From: DAOPZC01 sp035353175
Lineage (GTDB): Bacteria > Verrucomicrobiota > Kiritimatiellia > RFP12 > UBA1067
NCBI GenBank assembly: GCA_035353175.1
Contig: DAOPZC010000048.1
Coordinates: 1-36,375, forward strand
DNA: 36,375 bases
Reading direction: 5' to 3'
Of this stretch, positions 7,920 through 16,600 are shown one piece after another. Position numbers and translations under genes: made by a program. How positions within the stretch are numbered: position 1 is the stretch's first letter; each line of letters opens with the position of its first letter. A model generated the notes under the pieces. The model saw only the letters and a list, made by a program, of their open reading frames with translations. It did not search any database and was not told where the DNA came from.

Positions 7920-8615
7920 ATGGCCTTCCGCTGCCCATACTGCAAACAGCGCTTCGACGCCGAGCCGCCGCCCAAGTGCCCCGGCTGCGGCAAGCTCATG
8001 GTCGTGCCGGCCATGAAGGCGACCAGCGAGCGCATGGCGCGCCGCCGCAAGATCGAGAACATCTGGCGCGAGTGCGAGCAGAAGAAGGCCGAGCTGCAGG
8101 GCGTGATGGTGCCGGGGTTGTGGCGCAACCCGAAGGTCTATCTGGGGGTGGTTCTCGGCCTGGCGGTGCTGGGCGGCGCCGTTTTCCAAGCCACGGACCG
8201 GGCGGTCGAGCGCAAAGTCGAGCCGCCGCACCTGCGTGCCCTCCGCCACGTGGACGTGTTGGCCGAGGCGCTGGGCCGTTACCGCTTCCACGTCGGCGCC
8301 TATCCGGACGCCGCGCAGGGCCTTGCGGCGCTCGTGCGCGATCCGCAGGTGCCGAAGTGGGACGGGCCTTACATCAATCAGCTCCGCAAGGACCCGTGGG
8401 GCACGCCCTACGTCTACGAGCCGGCGTCGAATGCCCTGCCGGTGCTCCTCTCTTGCGGCCCCGACAAGGTGCGGGGCACGCCGGACGACCTGAAGCCCGA
8501 CCCGGCCCGTTTCGACCCGGGAACAGGGTGGACCAACGGCTGGCTCTCCGAGGCGCAGCGCCTGCCGGGCGTCACCGTGCTGCAGGCCTTGCCCGCCGAA
8601 GCGGCAAAACCGTGA
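7920..8615 (+). CDS. Zinc-ribbon, single-TM protein with C-terminal GspG-like domain
   Basis: The protein has 231 residues. The first 23 contain a zinc ribbon (C5-PY-C8 and C20-PG-C23). A basic, helical stretch (about 35-65) follows, then one membrane segment (about 73-89). The C-terminal domain (about 100-215) matches the type II secretion major pseudopilin GspG: GAYPDAAQGLAALV, WDGPYI, then KDPWGTPYVYEP and SCGPDKVRGTPDD. The N-terminal prepilin cleavage and methylation segment of real pseudopilins is absent and replaced by the cytoplasmic zinc ribbon, so it is unlikely to assemble as a pseudopilin. The topology would put the ribbon in the cytoplasm and the GspG fold in the periplasm. TGAGGAG overlapping the hisI stop supplies the ribosome-binding site. 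The function is unknown. Confidence 0.75.
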   Translation: MAFRCPYCKQRFDAEPPPKCPGCGKLMVVPAMKATSERMARRRKIENIWRECEQKKAELQGVMVPGLWRNPKVYLGVVLGLAVLGGAVFQATDRAVERKVEPPHLRALRHVDVLAEALGRYRFHVGAYPDAAQGLAALVRDPQVPKWDGPYINQLRKDPWGTPYVYEPASNALPVLLSCGPDKVRGTPDDLKPDPARFDPGTGWTNGWLSEAQRLPGVTVLQALPAEAAKP

Positions 8616-8797
8616 GCCCGCGGGCCTCAGCGGGGCTTGCCGCGAGGGTCGGATCAACATGTGCGCCGCGGGCGACTGCCGAACTCAGAAGGCGGGAAGC
8701 GGCTTGCTCGAAAGCCGGAATCCCCCCTTGGCCTGATTTGAGAATTCCGACGGATTCGGCGTGTTGGTGCGGCTTGAGTTCAAGCTTGGCCGTTGTC

Positions 8798-8825
8798 AAA
8801 AAAGGGCGGGTTCAGCGGCCCCGCC
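8798..8825 (-). terminator. Intrinsic terminator for the wHTH regulator transcript
   Basis: On the minus strand GGCGGG (8825-8820) pairs with CCCGCC (8810-8805) around a 9-base loop, followed by CTTTTTT (8804-8798). It lies about 200 bases downstream of the regulator's stop codon, so the regulator mRNA would carry a long 3' tail that includes the second operator. Confidence 0.6.
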
Positions 8826-8954
8826 GCCAGCCCTGAGACAGCCGAAGGGGCTCGCGCCTCGGCGAGGCTGTCCTGCCCTGCCCAAACAGCGACCCCTTTA
8901 AAGTTGCCGCTCTCGGCGTGCATGGTCGGGGCTTATTCGTTGGGTGGCGGCGGC

Positions 8955-8978
8955 ATCCAAACTTCTTGAAGTGTGGAT
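8955..8978. promoter_or_regulatory. Second copy of the wHTH-regulator operator, abutting a TATAAT box
   Basis: This 24-base site matches the palindrome at 9639-9662 at 22 of 24 positions; the differences are at positions 6 and 12. Its last base is the first base of a perfect TATAAT (8978-8983) on the plus strand. No -35 is evident, since the operator occupies that place. A plus-strand transcript from here would run antisense through the regulator gene. Confidence 0.6.
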
Positions 8979-9027
8979 ATAATGCGGTTTCGGCCAGAGT
9001 TCTTGAAAGCGGGGTAAGTGCAACAGG

Positions 9028-9627
9028 TCAGGCCCATTGGGGAAATTCATTCCGGCTTGGCGTGTGGGCGTTCGCCGTGAGACAGGCGAGCAGGGTCCGT
9101 GCAGGCTGATGGGTGCAAGGGCTGAGCGCCCATCGGCCCCTGTTCTGAACGACCAGGTCGCGGTTTTGAAGTTTCGCGAGATGCCGCGACATCGCCGGTT
9201 GGCTGATGCGCGTCAATGCCGCCAACGTTTCGGCGGTTGCGCTTTTCCGCCTGCGCAGACAGGCGAGGATCGCGAGGCGGCGAGGATGGGTGAAGGCGGT
9301 CAGGTCATGCACGATCTGGCGTTCGCTGCGGCCTTCTTCGAGCAGGGCTGTACGCATCGCGTCAAGGAGCGGCCTGGCGCTGGGCACGAGCGGGTCGGGT
9401 GTCGGCGCATAATAGACCCAGCGGCTCTGCCGGGTCGCCTCGATCAGCCCGCGCGCTTGGAGCGCGCGCAGATACTGGCTGGCGTAATGCAGGGGAAGCC
9501 CCAGGTCCTGTGCGATGGCGCCCACCTGGGTGGCGGGGTGCGCCAGGACGCATTTCAGGCAACGGATACGGGAAGCGTTGGCCAGTATCCGGCAAGTCCG
9601 CCACAGGGAAGGTTGCAGATCGTGCAT
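9028..9627 (-). CDS. ArsR-like transcriptional regulator with two winged-helix domains
   Basis: The protein has 199 residues. Two winged-helix DNA-binding domains lie in tandem. The first (about 8-77) carries NASRIRCLKCVLAHPATQVGAIAQDLGLPLHYASQYLRALQARGLI. The second (about 117-185) carries THPRRLAILACLRRRKSATAETLAALTRISQPAMSRHLAKLQNRDLV. Each resembles the ArsR/HTH_20 fold. There is no CxC metal-sensing motif. The protein may bind DNA as a pseudo-dimer or bridge two sites. Start ATG 9627 has GGGAG at 9638-9634 with 6-base spacing; longer upstream frames run into the operator and direct repeats and are not credible. A 24-bp palindrome lies 12 bases before the start codon, which suggests autoregulation. 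Family assignment is good; the signal and regulon are unknown. Confidence 0.75.
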   Translation of the reverse strand: MHDLQPSLWRTCRILANASRIRCLKCVLAHPATQVGAIAQDLGLPLHYASQYLRALQARGLIEATRQSRWVYYAPTPDPLVPSARPLLDAMRTALLEEGRSERQIVHDLTAFTHPRRLAILACLRRRKSATAETLAALTRISQPAMSRHLAKLQNRDLVVQNRGRWALSPCTHQPARTLLACLTANAHTPSRNEFPQWA

Positions 9628-9638
9628 GACGAGCTCCC

Positions 9639-9662
9639 ATCCACACTTCATGAAGTGTGGAT
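9639..9662. promoter_or_regulatory. 24-bp perfect palindromic operator upstream of the wHTH regulator
   Basis: The core CCACACTTCATGAAGTGTGG (9641-9660) is a perfect palindrome, and two more base pairs on each side extend it to 24. It lies between the likely promoter and the regulator's start codon, overlapping the 5' leader, the usual place for an autorepressor site. A near-identical copy is at 8955-8978. Confidence 0.75.
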
Positions 9663-9682
9663 AAAGCATATCGCAAACCGCT

Positions 9683-9756
9683 CGGGACGCGCAAGGGCTT
9701 CCCGGGGCGTGGACCGTAATCGACCGGGACGCGCAAGGGCTTCCCGGGGCGTGGAC
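9683..9756. repeat. Two identical 32-bp direct repeats
   Basis: Positions 9683-9714 and 9725-9756 are identical over 32 bases (each begins CGGGACGCGCAAGGGCTT and ends GGGGCGTGGAC) and are separated by 10 bases, a period of 42. They lie upstream of the regulator's operator and downstream of the large hydrolase gene. They could be a regulator-binding array or a simple local duplication. Confidence 0.8.
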
Positions 9757-9812
9757 AGTCAGGAGGACCGGAAAACCGGATGTGGATAACGGAGAAGCAG
9801 CGGCCTCCCCGA

Positions 9813-9829
9813 CGCGTCGATCCGACGCG
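9813..9829. other. GC-rich hairpin after the large hydrolase gene
   Basis: CGCGTCG (9813-9819) pairs perfectly with CGACGCG (9823-9829) around a 3-base loop, with CCCC/GGGG flanks that could extend it. It is 38 bases past the stop codon of the 9867-13604 gene. There is no U tract on either strand, so it is not a convincing intrinsic terminator, although it may slow or stabilise the transcript end. Confidence 0.3.
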
Positions 9830-9866
9830 GGGCGCACGGAAACGAGGCGTCGCAGGAGGCGGCCTG

Positions 9867-12800
9867 TCAGAAAACAATGCGGTAGCCGAAGGCCTGGCTG
9901 TCACACGACAGCCGCAGCGTGGCGCCGTCCTGCGTCCACACCGCGGCCTGGGCGGCGGAGTGGCTCGGGTCGACCGATTCGACCGCCTGCACCTTTGCCC
10001 GTTTCGCGCCGAACGCCGCCAGGTCGATCTCGGCGCGGAAGGCCATGCTGCCGGGCAACGGGATGAGCAGCCACTCGCCACGCTTGGCGTGCACCAGGCG
10101 GAACGCGCCGTCCGTGACGAGCGGGCCGAAATCGAGCATCCGCCGCTCCACGTTGAGGCCCAGCGCCTGCTCGTCTCCCGTGTCCGCCTCGGGCGTGAAG
10201 CTCCCGCCCGTGAAAGTGTCGCCGCTCTTGGCGACCTTCAGCACGCCGCCCAAGATGCGCTGGCCGCCGTCGGCGAGACCCCGGATCGTGAGGCGGTCCC
10301 CTTTGACGTGGTTGTAGAGGCCGTAGCGGATCTTGTACTCCCCGGCCGGCTGATCTTTCGGCACCGCGATGCGGGCCGTGGCCTTGAACGCGCCCGCCTG
10401 CTTGAGCAGGCTGCGGTCGAAGCGCATGTCCGCTTGAAAAGCGATCTTCTCGCTGCCGCCGTCTTTCGCGCCCTCTCGGCAGACGTGGATGAAGGGCACG
10501 TAGCCGTCAAGAGAGGGGTCCAGGATGTTCCAGTTGAAGGTCACCTCGAACGCGCCGTCGCCGAGATATCGGCCGGCTTCCGCCGAGGACTCGGCCTTCA
10601 TCTTGCGCAGCGGGTTGAAGCGCGGGCGGGCGTCGGCGAAGAAGGTGTCTTCGGACTTGGCGAACCCGGCGCGCTGGCCGTCGATCAGCACCACGCCGGC
10701 CTCCGCATCGGGCATCGCCGCGTAAAAACCGTACTCGGGCAGAGGCTTGCCGCCGGCGACGGTCCAGACCACGTTGGAGCCGCGGTTGACCCAGACCTGG
10801 CCTCCGCCGCTGAAGGTGGTGTGCTGCTGCTTGATGGTCGCGCCGAAGGCATGCGTCTCGAACGTCTCGCGGGCCAGCCCGTCGCACACGTCGTGCAGCA
10901 GCCAGTAGGTCATGACCGTGCGGCGCGAGAAGGGACCGTCGCACATGGGGTTGCGGCCGCCCATGACCGTGTTGGACAGGTAGTCGTCGCTGCCGTAGCC
11001 GTGGAGCGGCTTGCCGCCGTGGTCGTCCCAGTCGAAGGCGCTGTAGCGCGGCCCGAGGCCGCCGGCGAGCAGCACCATCTTGCCGTGCGTCGCCATGTCG
11101 TGCCAAGGCGTGCGGTCGGCGTCGCCGAACTCCTTCAGCCAGCGCTGCGCCGGGAAGTGGTCGGCCTGTCCGGCGTCGAGCGAGCCGATCAGCGCGTCGG
11201 TCCCGGCCTCGCTGATCATGGGGGCGCCGCGCTTCAGGATGGAGCGACAGGTGTCGAAGGCGTCGCTCCACTCCCGCTGCGTGCGGGTGCGCGGATAAAA
11301 GACGCCGGCGCGGTCATAATAGTCGAACGGCGAGATCGCGGTGAAAACGTCGATGAACAGGCTGTCGGGCGCGAAGCCCTCGCGCATCAGCCGCATGTTC
11401 GGCTCCAGCCAGGGACGGAACCCGTGCGGCAGCCAGCGGTAGCTCTGGGCGCGGCGGCCCTTGTTGTACCACGCCTGCACGGGTCGTCCGTCTTCATGGA
11501 AAACGATCTGATCGTAGCTGTAGCGCTCGGCGTCCGGATAGAAGTCGATGTAGTTGTCGTGCGGGCAGAAGAGCATGCCGGCCTCTTCCGCCGCCCGGCG
11601 CATCGCCAGAAAAGGCTCCAGCCCTCCGGCGGGCGGATAAATCTCCGGCAACCGGTAGTCGTAGCCCCAGCGCTGCCACACGTGCTTCACGAAGACCGCG
11701 TCCGTCACGCCGTACTTGGCGGCCTCGCTCAGGTCCTTGGCCGCCACGAGGTAGTCGCCGCCCCACTGGTCGAGGCAGACGCGCCCGAGGATCGCGTCGA
11801 CGCCGCGCCCCTTCTTGAAGCCGCAAAGGTCGCGGTACTCCCGCGCCGCGGCGAAAGCGCCGGAGGCCGAGGGAACAAAGAAGAACGCCGCGTCGTGGTG
11901 GGTCTCCAGCGCGAAGCGCCGGGCGGCCGGCGCGTGCGTCAAACGGTCCGGGAAAATGTCGCAGGCCTGCACGAGGCTGAGCCCGTTGGTGTAGTCCGCG
12001 CCGATGTGGCGCGTGCTGAGGGTGAAGCCTCCGCCGCTCAGGTCGAACGCGCCCGGATGCTCGATGACGTTGCCGAAGCCCGCGTAGGCGCGCCAGACCG
12101 GCAGGCTGCCGGCACCCAGCCCCAGCCGCGTGTAACGGGGTGTGCCGCGGCTGTCGCGCGTCACGCCGGGCATGTCCCAGGCGATGCGCAGCGCGCCGCC
12201 CTCGGCCCAGAGCTTGGCCCGCGCCGGCAGCGGCGCGCCGTCGCCGTCCGCCTGCGCCACGGCGTGGGTGACCATCCACGCGCCGCCCTCGGTCGCCGTC
12301 TCGACCTTCAGCACGGGCTGGCCGTTCTCGATGCCGCCGATGCCGCCGCGGTCGATGTCGCAGGCGAAGCCGCGGTAGATCAGTTCGCGCACCCCGTCGG
12401 AGAAGGCGATCACGCCGTCGGTCAAACCCTGTTTGCCGAGCGCGACCGCCGCGCCGAAGCGCTGTCCGCGCACGTCGAGGCGGAAGGCCCCCGAGCCCTT
12501 CTTGGGCTTATTCGAAAGCGCCAGGCGGGCGTCCGCGACCGCCTGGCGCTCAAGCGCCTGCCACTCCGCTTCGGTCTGGAGCGCCGGCAGCCGCCCGACC
12601 GTGACGAGGGGGTCGCCCCAGAAGCACTGGTCGCAGGTGGTGTTGTTCTTCGGCCCCGGGCCGGTCCAGAGGCGCAGGGTGATGCGCTGCCCCGCATAGG
12701 CGCCGAGGTCGACGGAGGCGGCCTCCCAAGACTTGCTGGCGCTGAAGCGCGTGAACAGTTCCTTCTCTTGGCCGTCCGCGCCGACGATGATCACCTTGTG

Positions 12801-13604
12801 CTCCGTGCCGTCGCTGGAGGGCTCTTTCTCCCCTTGGTCGCGAATGGCGGTGTGGAAATTCAGCACGGCCGGCTTGCCTGCGGGCAGCGCGAGCCGGAAC
12901 TCGTTCCAGGTCGCGCCGGGGCCGCCGCGGTAGGGCGGATGGATCGTGAAGCCCTGCCGTGTGACGCCGCCGCGCGTGGACGCGTCGCGGCTCATGTGCG
13001 TGCCGCTCGCCGCGTCGGCGCCCGAGTAATTGATGCCCAGTTCGACGGTCGCGTCTTTCTGGCGGCAGAACACGCGGCGGTCCGCCCCGCTGTCGAGCCG
13101 CAGCACGCCGTCGCCCAGCACGGCCTCTTTCTGGGCTTCGGCAGCCTTGGCGGCGGCGGGCTTGACCGCCTCGAAGATCGCGATGGGATGGAGGTCCACG
13201 GTCTGTCCGTCAAGCGCGAGCGCGAGCCGCGCGTGAATCGGATACAGCGCGCTCAGCACCGAGGCCTTCGCCGCGGCGGAACAGGTGACGGACGCGCTCT
13301 TGCCCGGCTCCGCGGAGAGCGTGACGGTGTCGGAGCCGTTCACCTGCCAGTCGTCGTTGAGCCACACCTTGACCGTGCCGCCGACCGTCTGCGCGCGATC
13401 ATTCTTGAGCGTGACGGTGAAGGAGAGCGGCTTGTCGGTCGGCACTTCTTGGGCCGAGAAACGGTCTTTCTCCGTGGTCTCTTTGAAGCCCTCGATGCTC
13501 AGCGTCACGCCGTCCTGCTTGTCGGACGGCGGCAGAAAAGCGGAGGCGGCTTGGACACAGAACAGCGCAATCGATACGACCGCGGCTTGGACACAGTGGC
13601 GCAT
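9867..13604 (-). CDS. Large secreted glycoside hydrolase-like protein, GH101/GH129-type TIM-barrel signature (paralogue 1)
   Basis: The protein has 1245 residues with a signal peptide (MRHCVQAAVVSIALFCVQAASA). The N-terminal third is beta-rich: an Ig/NEW2-like section (PLSFTVTLKNDRAQTVGGTVKVWLNDDW), then a carbohydrate-binding-like section with LRLWTGPGPKNNTTCDQCFWGDP. The middle is a likely catalytic barrel, from VCLDQWGGDY (about 610) through KHVWQRWGYDYRLPEIYPP and CPHDNYIDFYPDAE to LFIDVFTAISPFDYYDR (Asp752) and MISEAGTDALIGS (Glu799). An Asp nucleophile on one strand and a Glu acid/base on a later strand is the pattern of GH101 and GH129 alpha-N-acetylgalactosaminidases. The C-terminal part is beta-sandwich. 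It is probably co-transcribed after its paralogue, 78 bases upstream. GGGGGA supplies the ribosome-binding site. The fold is likely; the substrate is a guess. Confidence 0.65.
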   Translation of the reverse strand: MRHCVQAAVVSIALFCVQAASAFLPPSDKQDGVTLSIEGFKETTEKDRFSAQEVPTDKPLSFTVTLKNDRAQTVGGTVKVWLNDDWQVNGSDTVTLSAEPGKSASVTCSAAAKASVLSALYPIHARLALALDGQTVDLHPIAIFEAVKPAAAKAAEAQKEAVLGDGVLRLDSGADRRVFCRQKDATVELGINYSGADAASGTHMSRDASTRGGVTRQGFTIHPPYRGGPGATWNEFRLALPAGKPAVLNFHTAIRDQGEKEPSSDGTEHKVIIVGADGQEKELFTRFSASKSWEAASVDLGAYAGQRITLRLWTGPGPKNNTTCDQCFWGDPLVTVGRLPALQTEAEWQALERQAVADARLALSNKPKKGSGAFRLDVRGQRFGAAVALGKQGLTDGVIAFSDGVRELIYRGFACDIDRGGIGGIENGQPVLKVETATEGGAWMVTHAVAQADGDGAPLPARAKLWAEGGALRIAWDMPGVTRDSRGTPRYTRLGLGAGSLPVWRAYAGFGNVIEHPGAFDLSGGGFTLSTRHIGADYTNGLSLVQACDIFPDRLTHAPAARRFALETHHDAAFFFVPSASGAFAAAREYRDLCGFKKGRGVDAILGRVCLDQWGGDYLVAAKDLSEAAKYGVTDAVFVKHVWQRWGYDYRLPEIYPPAGGLEPFLAMRRAAEEAGMLFCPHDNYIDFYPDAERYSYDQIVFHEDGRPVQAWYNKGRRAQSYRWLPHGFRPWLEPNMRLMREGFAPDSLFIDVFTAISPFDYYDRAGVFYPRTRTQREWSDAFDTCRSILKRGAPMISEAGTDALIGSLDAGQADHFPAQRWLKEFGDADRTPWHDMATHGKMVLLAGGLGPRYSAFDWDDHGGKPLHGYGSDDYLSNTVMGGRNPMCDGPFSRRTVMTYWLLHDVCDGLARETFETHAFGATIKQQHTTFSGGGQVWVNRGSNVVWTVAGGKPLPEYGFYAAMPDAEAGVVLIDGQRAGFAKSEDTFFADARPRFNPLRKMKAESSAEAGRYLGDGAFEVTFNWNILDPSLDGYVPFIHVCREGAKDGGSEKIAFQADMRFDRSLLKQAGAFKATARIAVPKDQPAGEYKIRYGLYNHVKGDRLTIRGLADGGQRILGGVLKVAKSGDTFTGGSFTPEADTGDEQALGLNVERRMLDFGPLVTDGAFRLVHAKRGEWLLIPLPGSMAFRAEIDLAAFGAKRAKVQAVESVDPSHSAAQAAVWTQDGATLRLSCDSQAFGYRIVF

Positions 13605-13682
13605 AAAAGATTCCCCCTTTATTGACAGATGCGCCTATTGAAACAAAAAGCCTCATCTTCACCAAGGAGAAACCGGAGCCGT

Positions 13683-16600
13683 CTACCGGAAGACGATCCT
13701 GTAGCCGAAGGAGGCGGCGTCGCACGAGAGGTGCAGCGTATCGCCGTCCTGGCGCCACACGGCTTCGCGTGCCGCGGCGTGGAAGGGGTCGATCCGCTCG
13801 ACGGCGCTCACCGTGCGCCGCTTCGCGCCGAGCGCGGCGAGACGGAGTTCGGCGCGCAGCGGCCGGCTTGCGGGCAGCGGAACCAGCTCCCACGCGTTGC
13901 GGCCGCGGTGCTGCAGCCGAAACGCGCCGTCCGTGGCGAGCGGCCCGAAGTCGACCATGGCGCCCGCGACGTTGAGGTCGGGATCGTCGCCGCGCGGCTC
14001 TTCGAGGAGGTAGTCGGCCGCAGCGGGAGTCACGCGCAACACCCCGCCGCAGAGGCGCCGCTTCTGCTCCTCCAGGCCGCGCAGCGGCACGCGGTCGCCG
14101 CGCTTCGCGTGGTAGAGCCCGTAGCGCACGAAGTAGTCCCCGGCCGGAGCGTCGGCCGGCAGCGCCACGTCGGCCGATGACCGGAAGGTGCCCTTGCGGG
14201 TCAGGTTGGCCGGATCCAGCGCCATGCCGGCTTGGGCTTCGATGCGCTCGCCGTCGCCCTCGATCTCCGGCCGTCGGCCGACGTGCACGAAGGGCACATG
14301 GCCCAGCTCAAGCGGCGCGAGCATGTCCCATTCGAACGTGACGCGGAAGGAGCGCGGCCCCAGCCGCTCGGCGGCGACCACGCGGGTCTCCGCGGCGCAC
14401 CGGGCTTCCCCGTCGGGCTTCGGGCGCGCGTCCGCGAAAAAGAGCCCCTCGGAGCGGGCAAAGGCCGCGCGGCGGCCGCCGAGGCGGACCACCCCGGCCT
14501 CGGCCTTGGGGGTCTTCACGTAAAAGCCGTAAGCCGGCAGCTCCTGGCCTGCGGCCGACCAGACGTTGCTGCCGCGGTTGACCCAGACGAAGGCGTCTTC
14601 GCCGAAAACGGTGTGCTGCTGCCGCACGGTCGGACCGAACGCGTGCGAGGTCATTTCAGCGCGCGCCAGCGCGTCGCACGCGTCGTGGAGCAGCCAGTAG
14701 GTCATGACCGCGCGGCGCGAGAAAGGTCCGTCACACAGGGGGCCGCGTCCGCCCAGCACGGTGTTGGAAAGGTAGTCGTCGCTGCCGTAGCCGTGCTTCG
14801 GGTCCGGGTCGTAGCGCGGACCGAGCCCGCCCGCGAACAGGACCATCTTGCCGTGCGTCACCATGTCGTGCCACGGCGTGCGGTCCGCGTCTTTGAACGT
14901 CTTGAGCCAGCACTCGGGCCTCCAGTGGTCGGCCTGCACGCCGTCGATGGAACCGATCAGCGCGTCGTGGCCGGACTCGCTGAGCATGGCCGAGCCGCGG
15001 CCCAGCAGGCGCCGGCTGGTGTCGAAGGCGGCGCGCCATCCTGCGGCGGTTTCGGCGCGCGTGTGGAAAGCGCCGCCGCGGTCGTAGTAGTCGAAGGGCG
15101 CGATGGAGGTGAAGACGTCGATGAAAAGCGCGTCGGGAGCGAAGCCTTGCCGCATCTGCCGCATGTTGTCGGTCAGCCACGGCGTGAAGGCGTCGGGGCG
15201 CCAGCGGTAGCTCTGCGCCTGCCGGTCTGGGTGGAACCACGCCTTGTGCGGGGTGCCGTCGGCGTGGAACACGATGTGGTCGTAGCTGAAGCCCGCGGCG
15301 TCGGGGTAGAAGTCGATGTAGTTGTCGTGCGGCGCGAAGAGCATGCCGGCGCGCCGGGCCGCGTCGCGCATCTCGCGGAAAGGCGCGAGCCCGCCGGCCG
15401 GCGGATAGATCTCCGGCAGGCGGTAGTCGTAGCCCCAGCGCTGCCAGTCGTGCTTGACGAAGACCGCGTGGTTGAGCCCGTACGCCGCGGCGCGGTCGAG
15501 GTCGGCTGCGGCCTGCCGGTAGTCGCCGCCCCACTGGTCGAGGCAGACGCGGCCGAGCAGGCCGTCCACGCCCGGAGACTTTTCGAAGCCGCAGACTTGG
15601 CGGTAGCCGCGGGCCGCCGCGTAGGCGCCGGCCGAGGAGGGCGCGAAGGTGAAGCAGGCGTCGTGCGGGGTTTCCAGCGCGAACAGGTTCTGGGCGGGCG
15701 CGCAGACGAGCCGGTCGGGAAGCAGGTCGGTGGCCTGCACGAGGCTCAACCCTCCAGCGTAGTCGGCCCCGATATGGCGCGTGCCGAGCAGCACGCCGTT
15801 GTAGGCGAGCGTGAAGGCGCCGGGCTCTTCGAAGACCGCGCCGAAACCGAGGTAGATGCGGTGGACGGGGCGCGTGGCGGGACCGAGCGCGAGGCGCGTG
15901 AAGCGCGGCTCGCCGCGCGGGGTGCGCACGGCTCCGGGCATGTCCCAGGCGAGGCGCAGTGTGCCGCGCTCGGCCCAGAGCGAGGCCCGCGCCGTGCGGG
16001 CGTGGCCGTCGGGGAACGCGCCGCCGATGACGTGGTCCAGGGTCCAGCGCCGGCCGCTCCGTCCGGCGGCGGCCTGCACGGGTTGGCCGCCGCCACCCGC
16101 GCCGAGGGGCTGGCCGTCGACCTCGACGGTGAAGCCGCGGAACGCGACGTCCCGCGTGCCGTCGGAGAAGGCGATCGCGGCGTCGGTGAGCCCCTCTGCG
16201 CCGGGCAGGAGCGCGGCGCCCACGGAGCCGGACTCGGTCTCGAGGCGGAAGACGCCGTCCGCAAGGGGGGCGCCGGCGGCCGCCGCGCGCGCGAGCCGCA
16301 GCGCCTCGTCGAGCCGCGCCGCCCAAACAGATTCGCTGACGGGCGGAGGCGGGGTCCCGATCCGGATCTCTGGACTGCCCCAGAACCCGTTGTCGCAGGT
16401 GGTGTCGTTCTTGGGCCCAGGCCCGTTCCAGAGGCGGAGCGTCAGGGTCTGGCCCGCGAAAGCGGAGAGGTCCACCTCCGCGGATTCCCAGACGGTGGCG
16501 GTGACGTGGCGTGCGAAGAGGTTCGACACCGGGCCGTCTCCGGCCTGCACGTCCACGCGGAAGGTGACGCCGTCGCTGGGCGGTTCGCCGCGCCGGAGGT

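Larger units (their letters stand above)
8616..9027. other. 412-base intergenic region between the zinc-ribbon gene and the wHTH regulator
   Basis: No protein-coding gene is supported here. It lies between two convergent genes and contains a minus-strand intrinsic terminator (8798-8825), a copy of the regulator's palindromic operator (8955-8978), and a perfect TATAAT directly abutting that operator (8978-8983). A TTG-initiated 75-codon minus-strand frame (8572-8799) starts right at the terminator and overlaps the zinc-ribbon gene, so I do not accept it. Confidence 0.6.

Noticed and set aside
8572..8799. A 75-codon minus-strand frame between the zinc-ribbon gene and the regulator
   Set aside because: It begins with TTG at the foot of an intrinsic terminator, has no ribosome-binding site and overlaps the zinc-ribbon gene's 3' end.
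9780..13625. A 1281-codon plus-strand open frame over the first hydrolase gene
   Set aside because: It is an antisense shadow caused by high GC. The minus frame has a signal peptide, a homologous paralogue and catalytic-type motifs, while the plus frame is an Arg/Ala/Val/Gly-rich sequence with no start signal.
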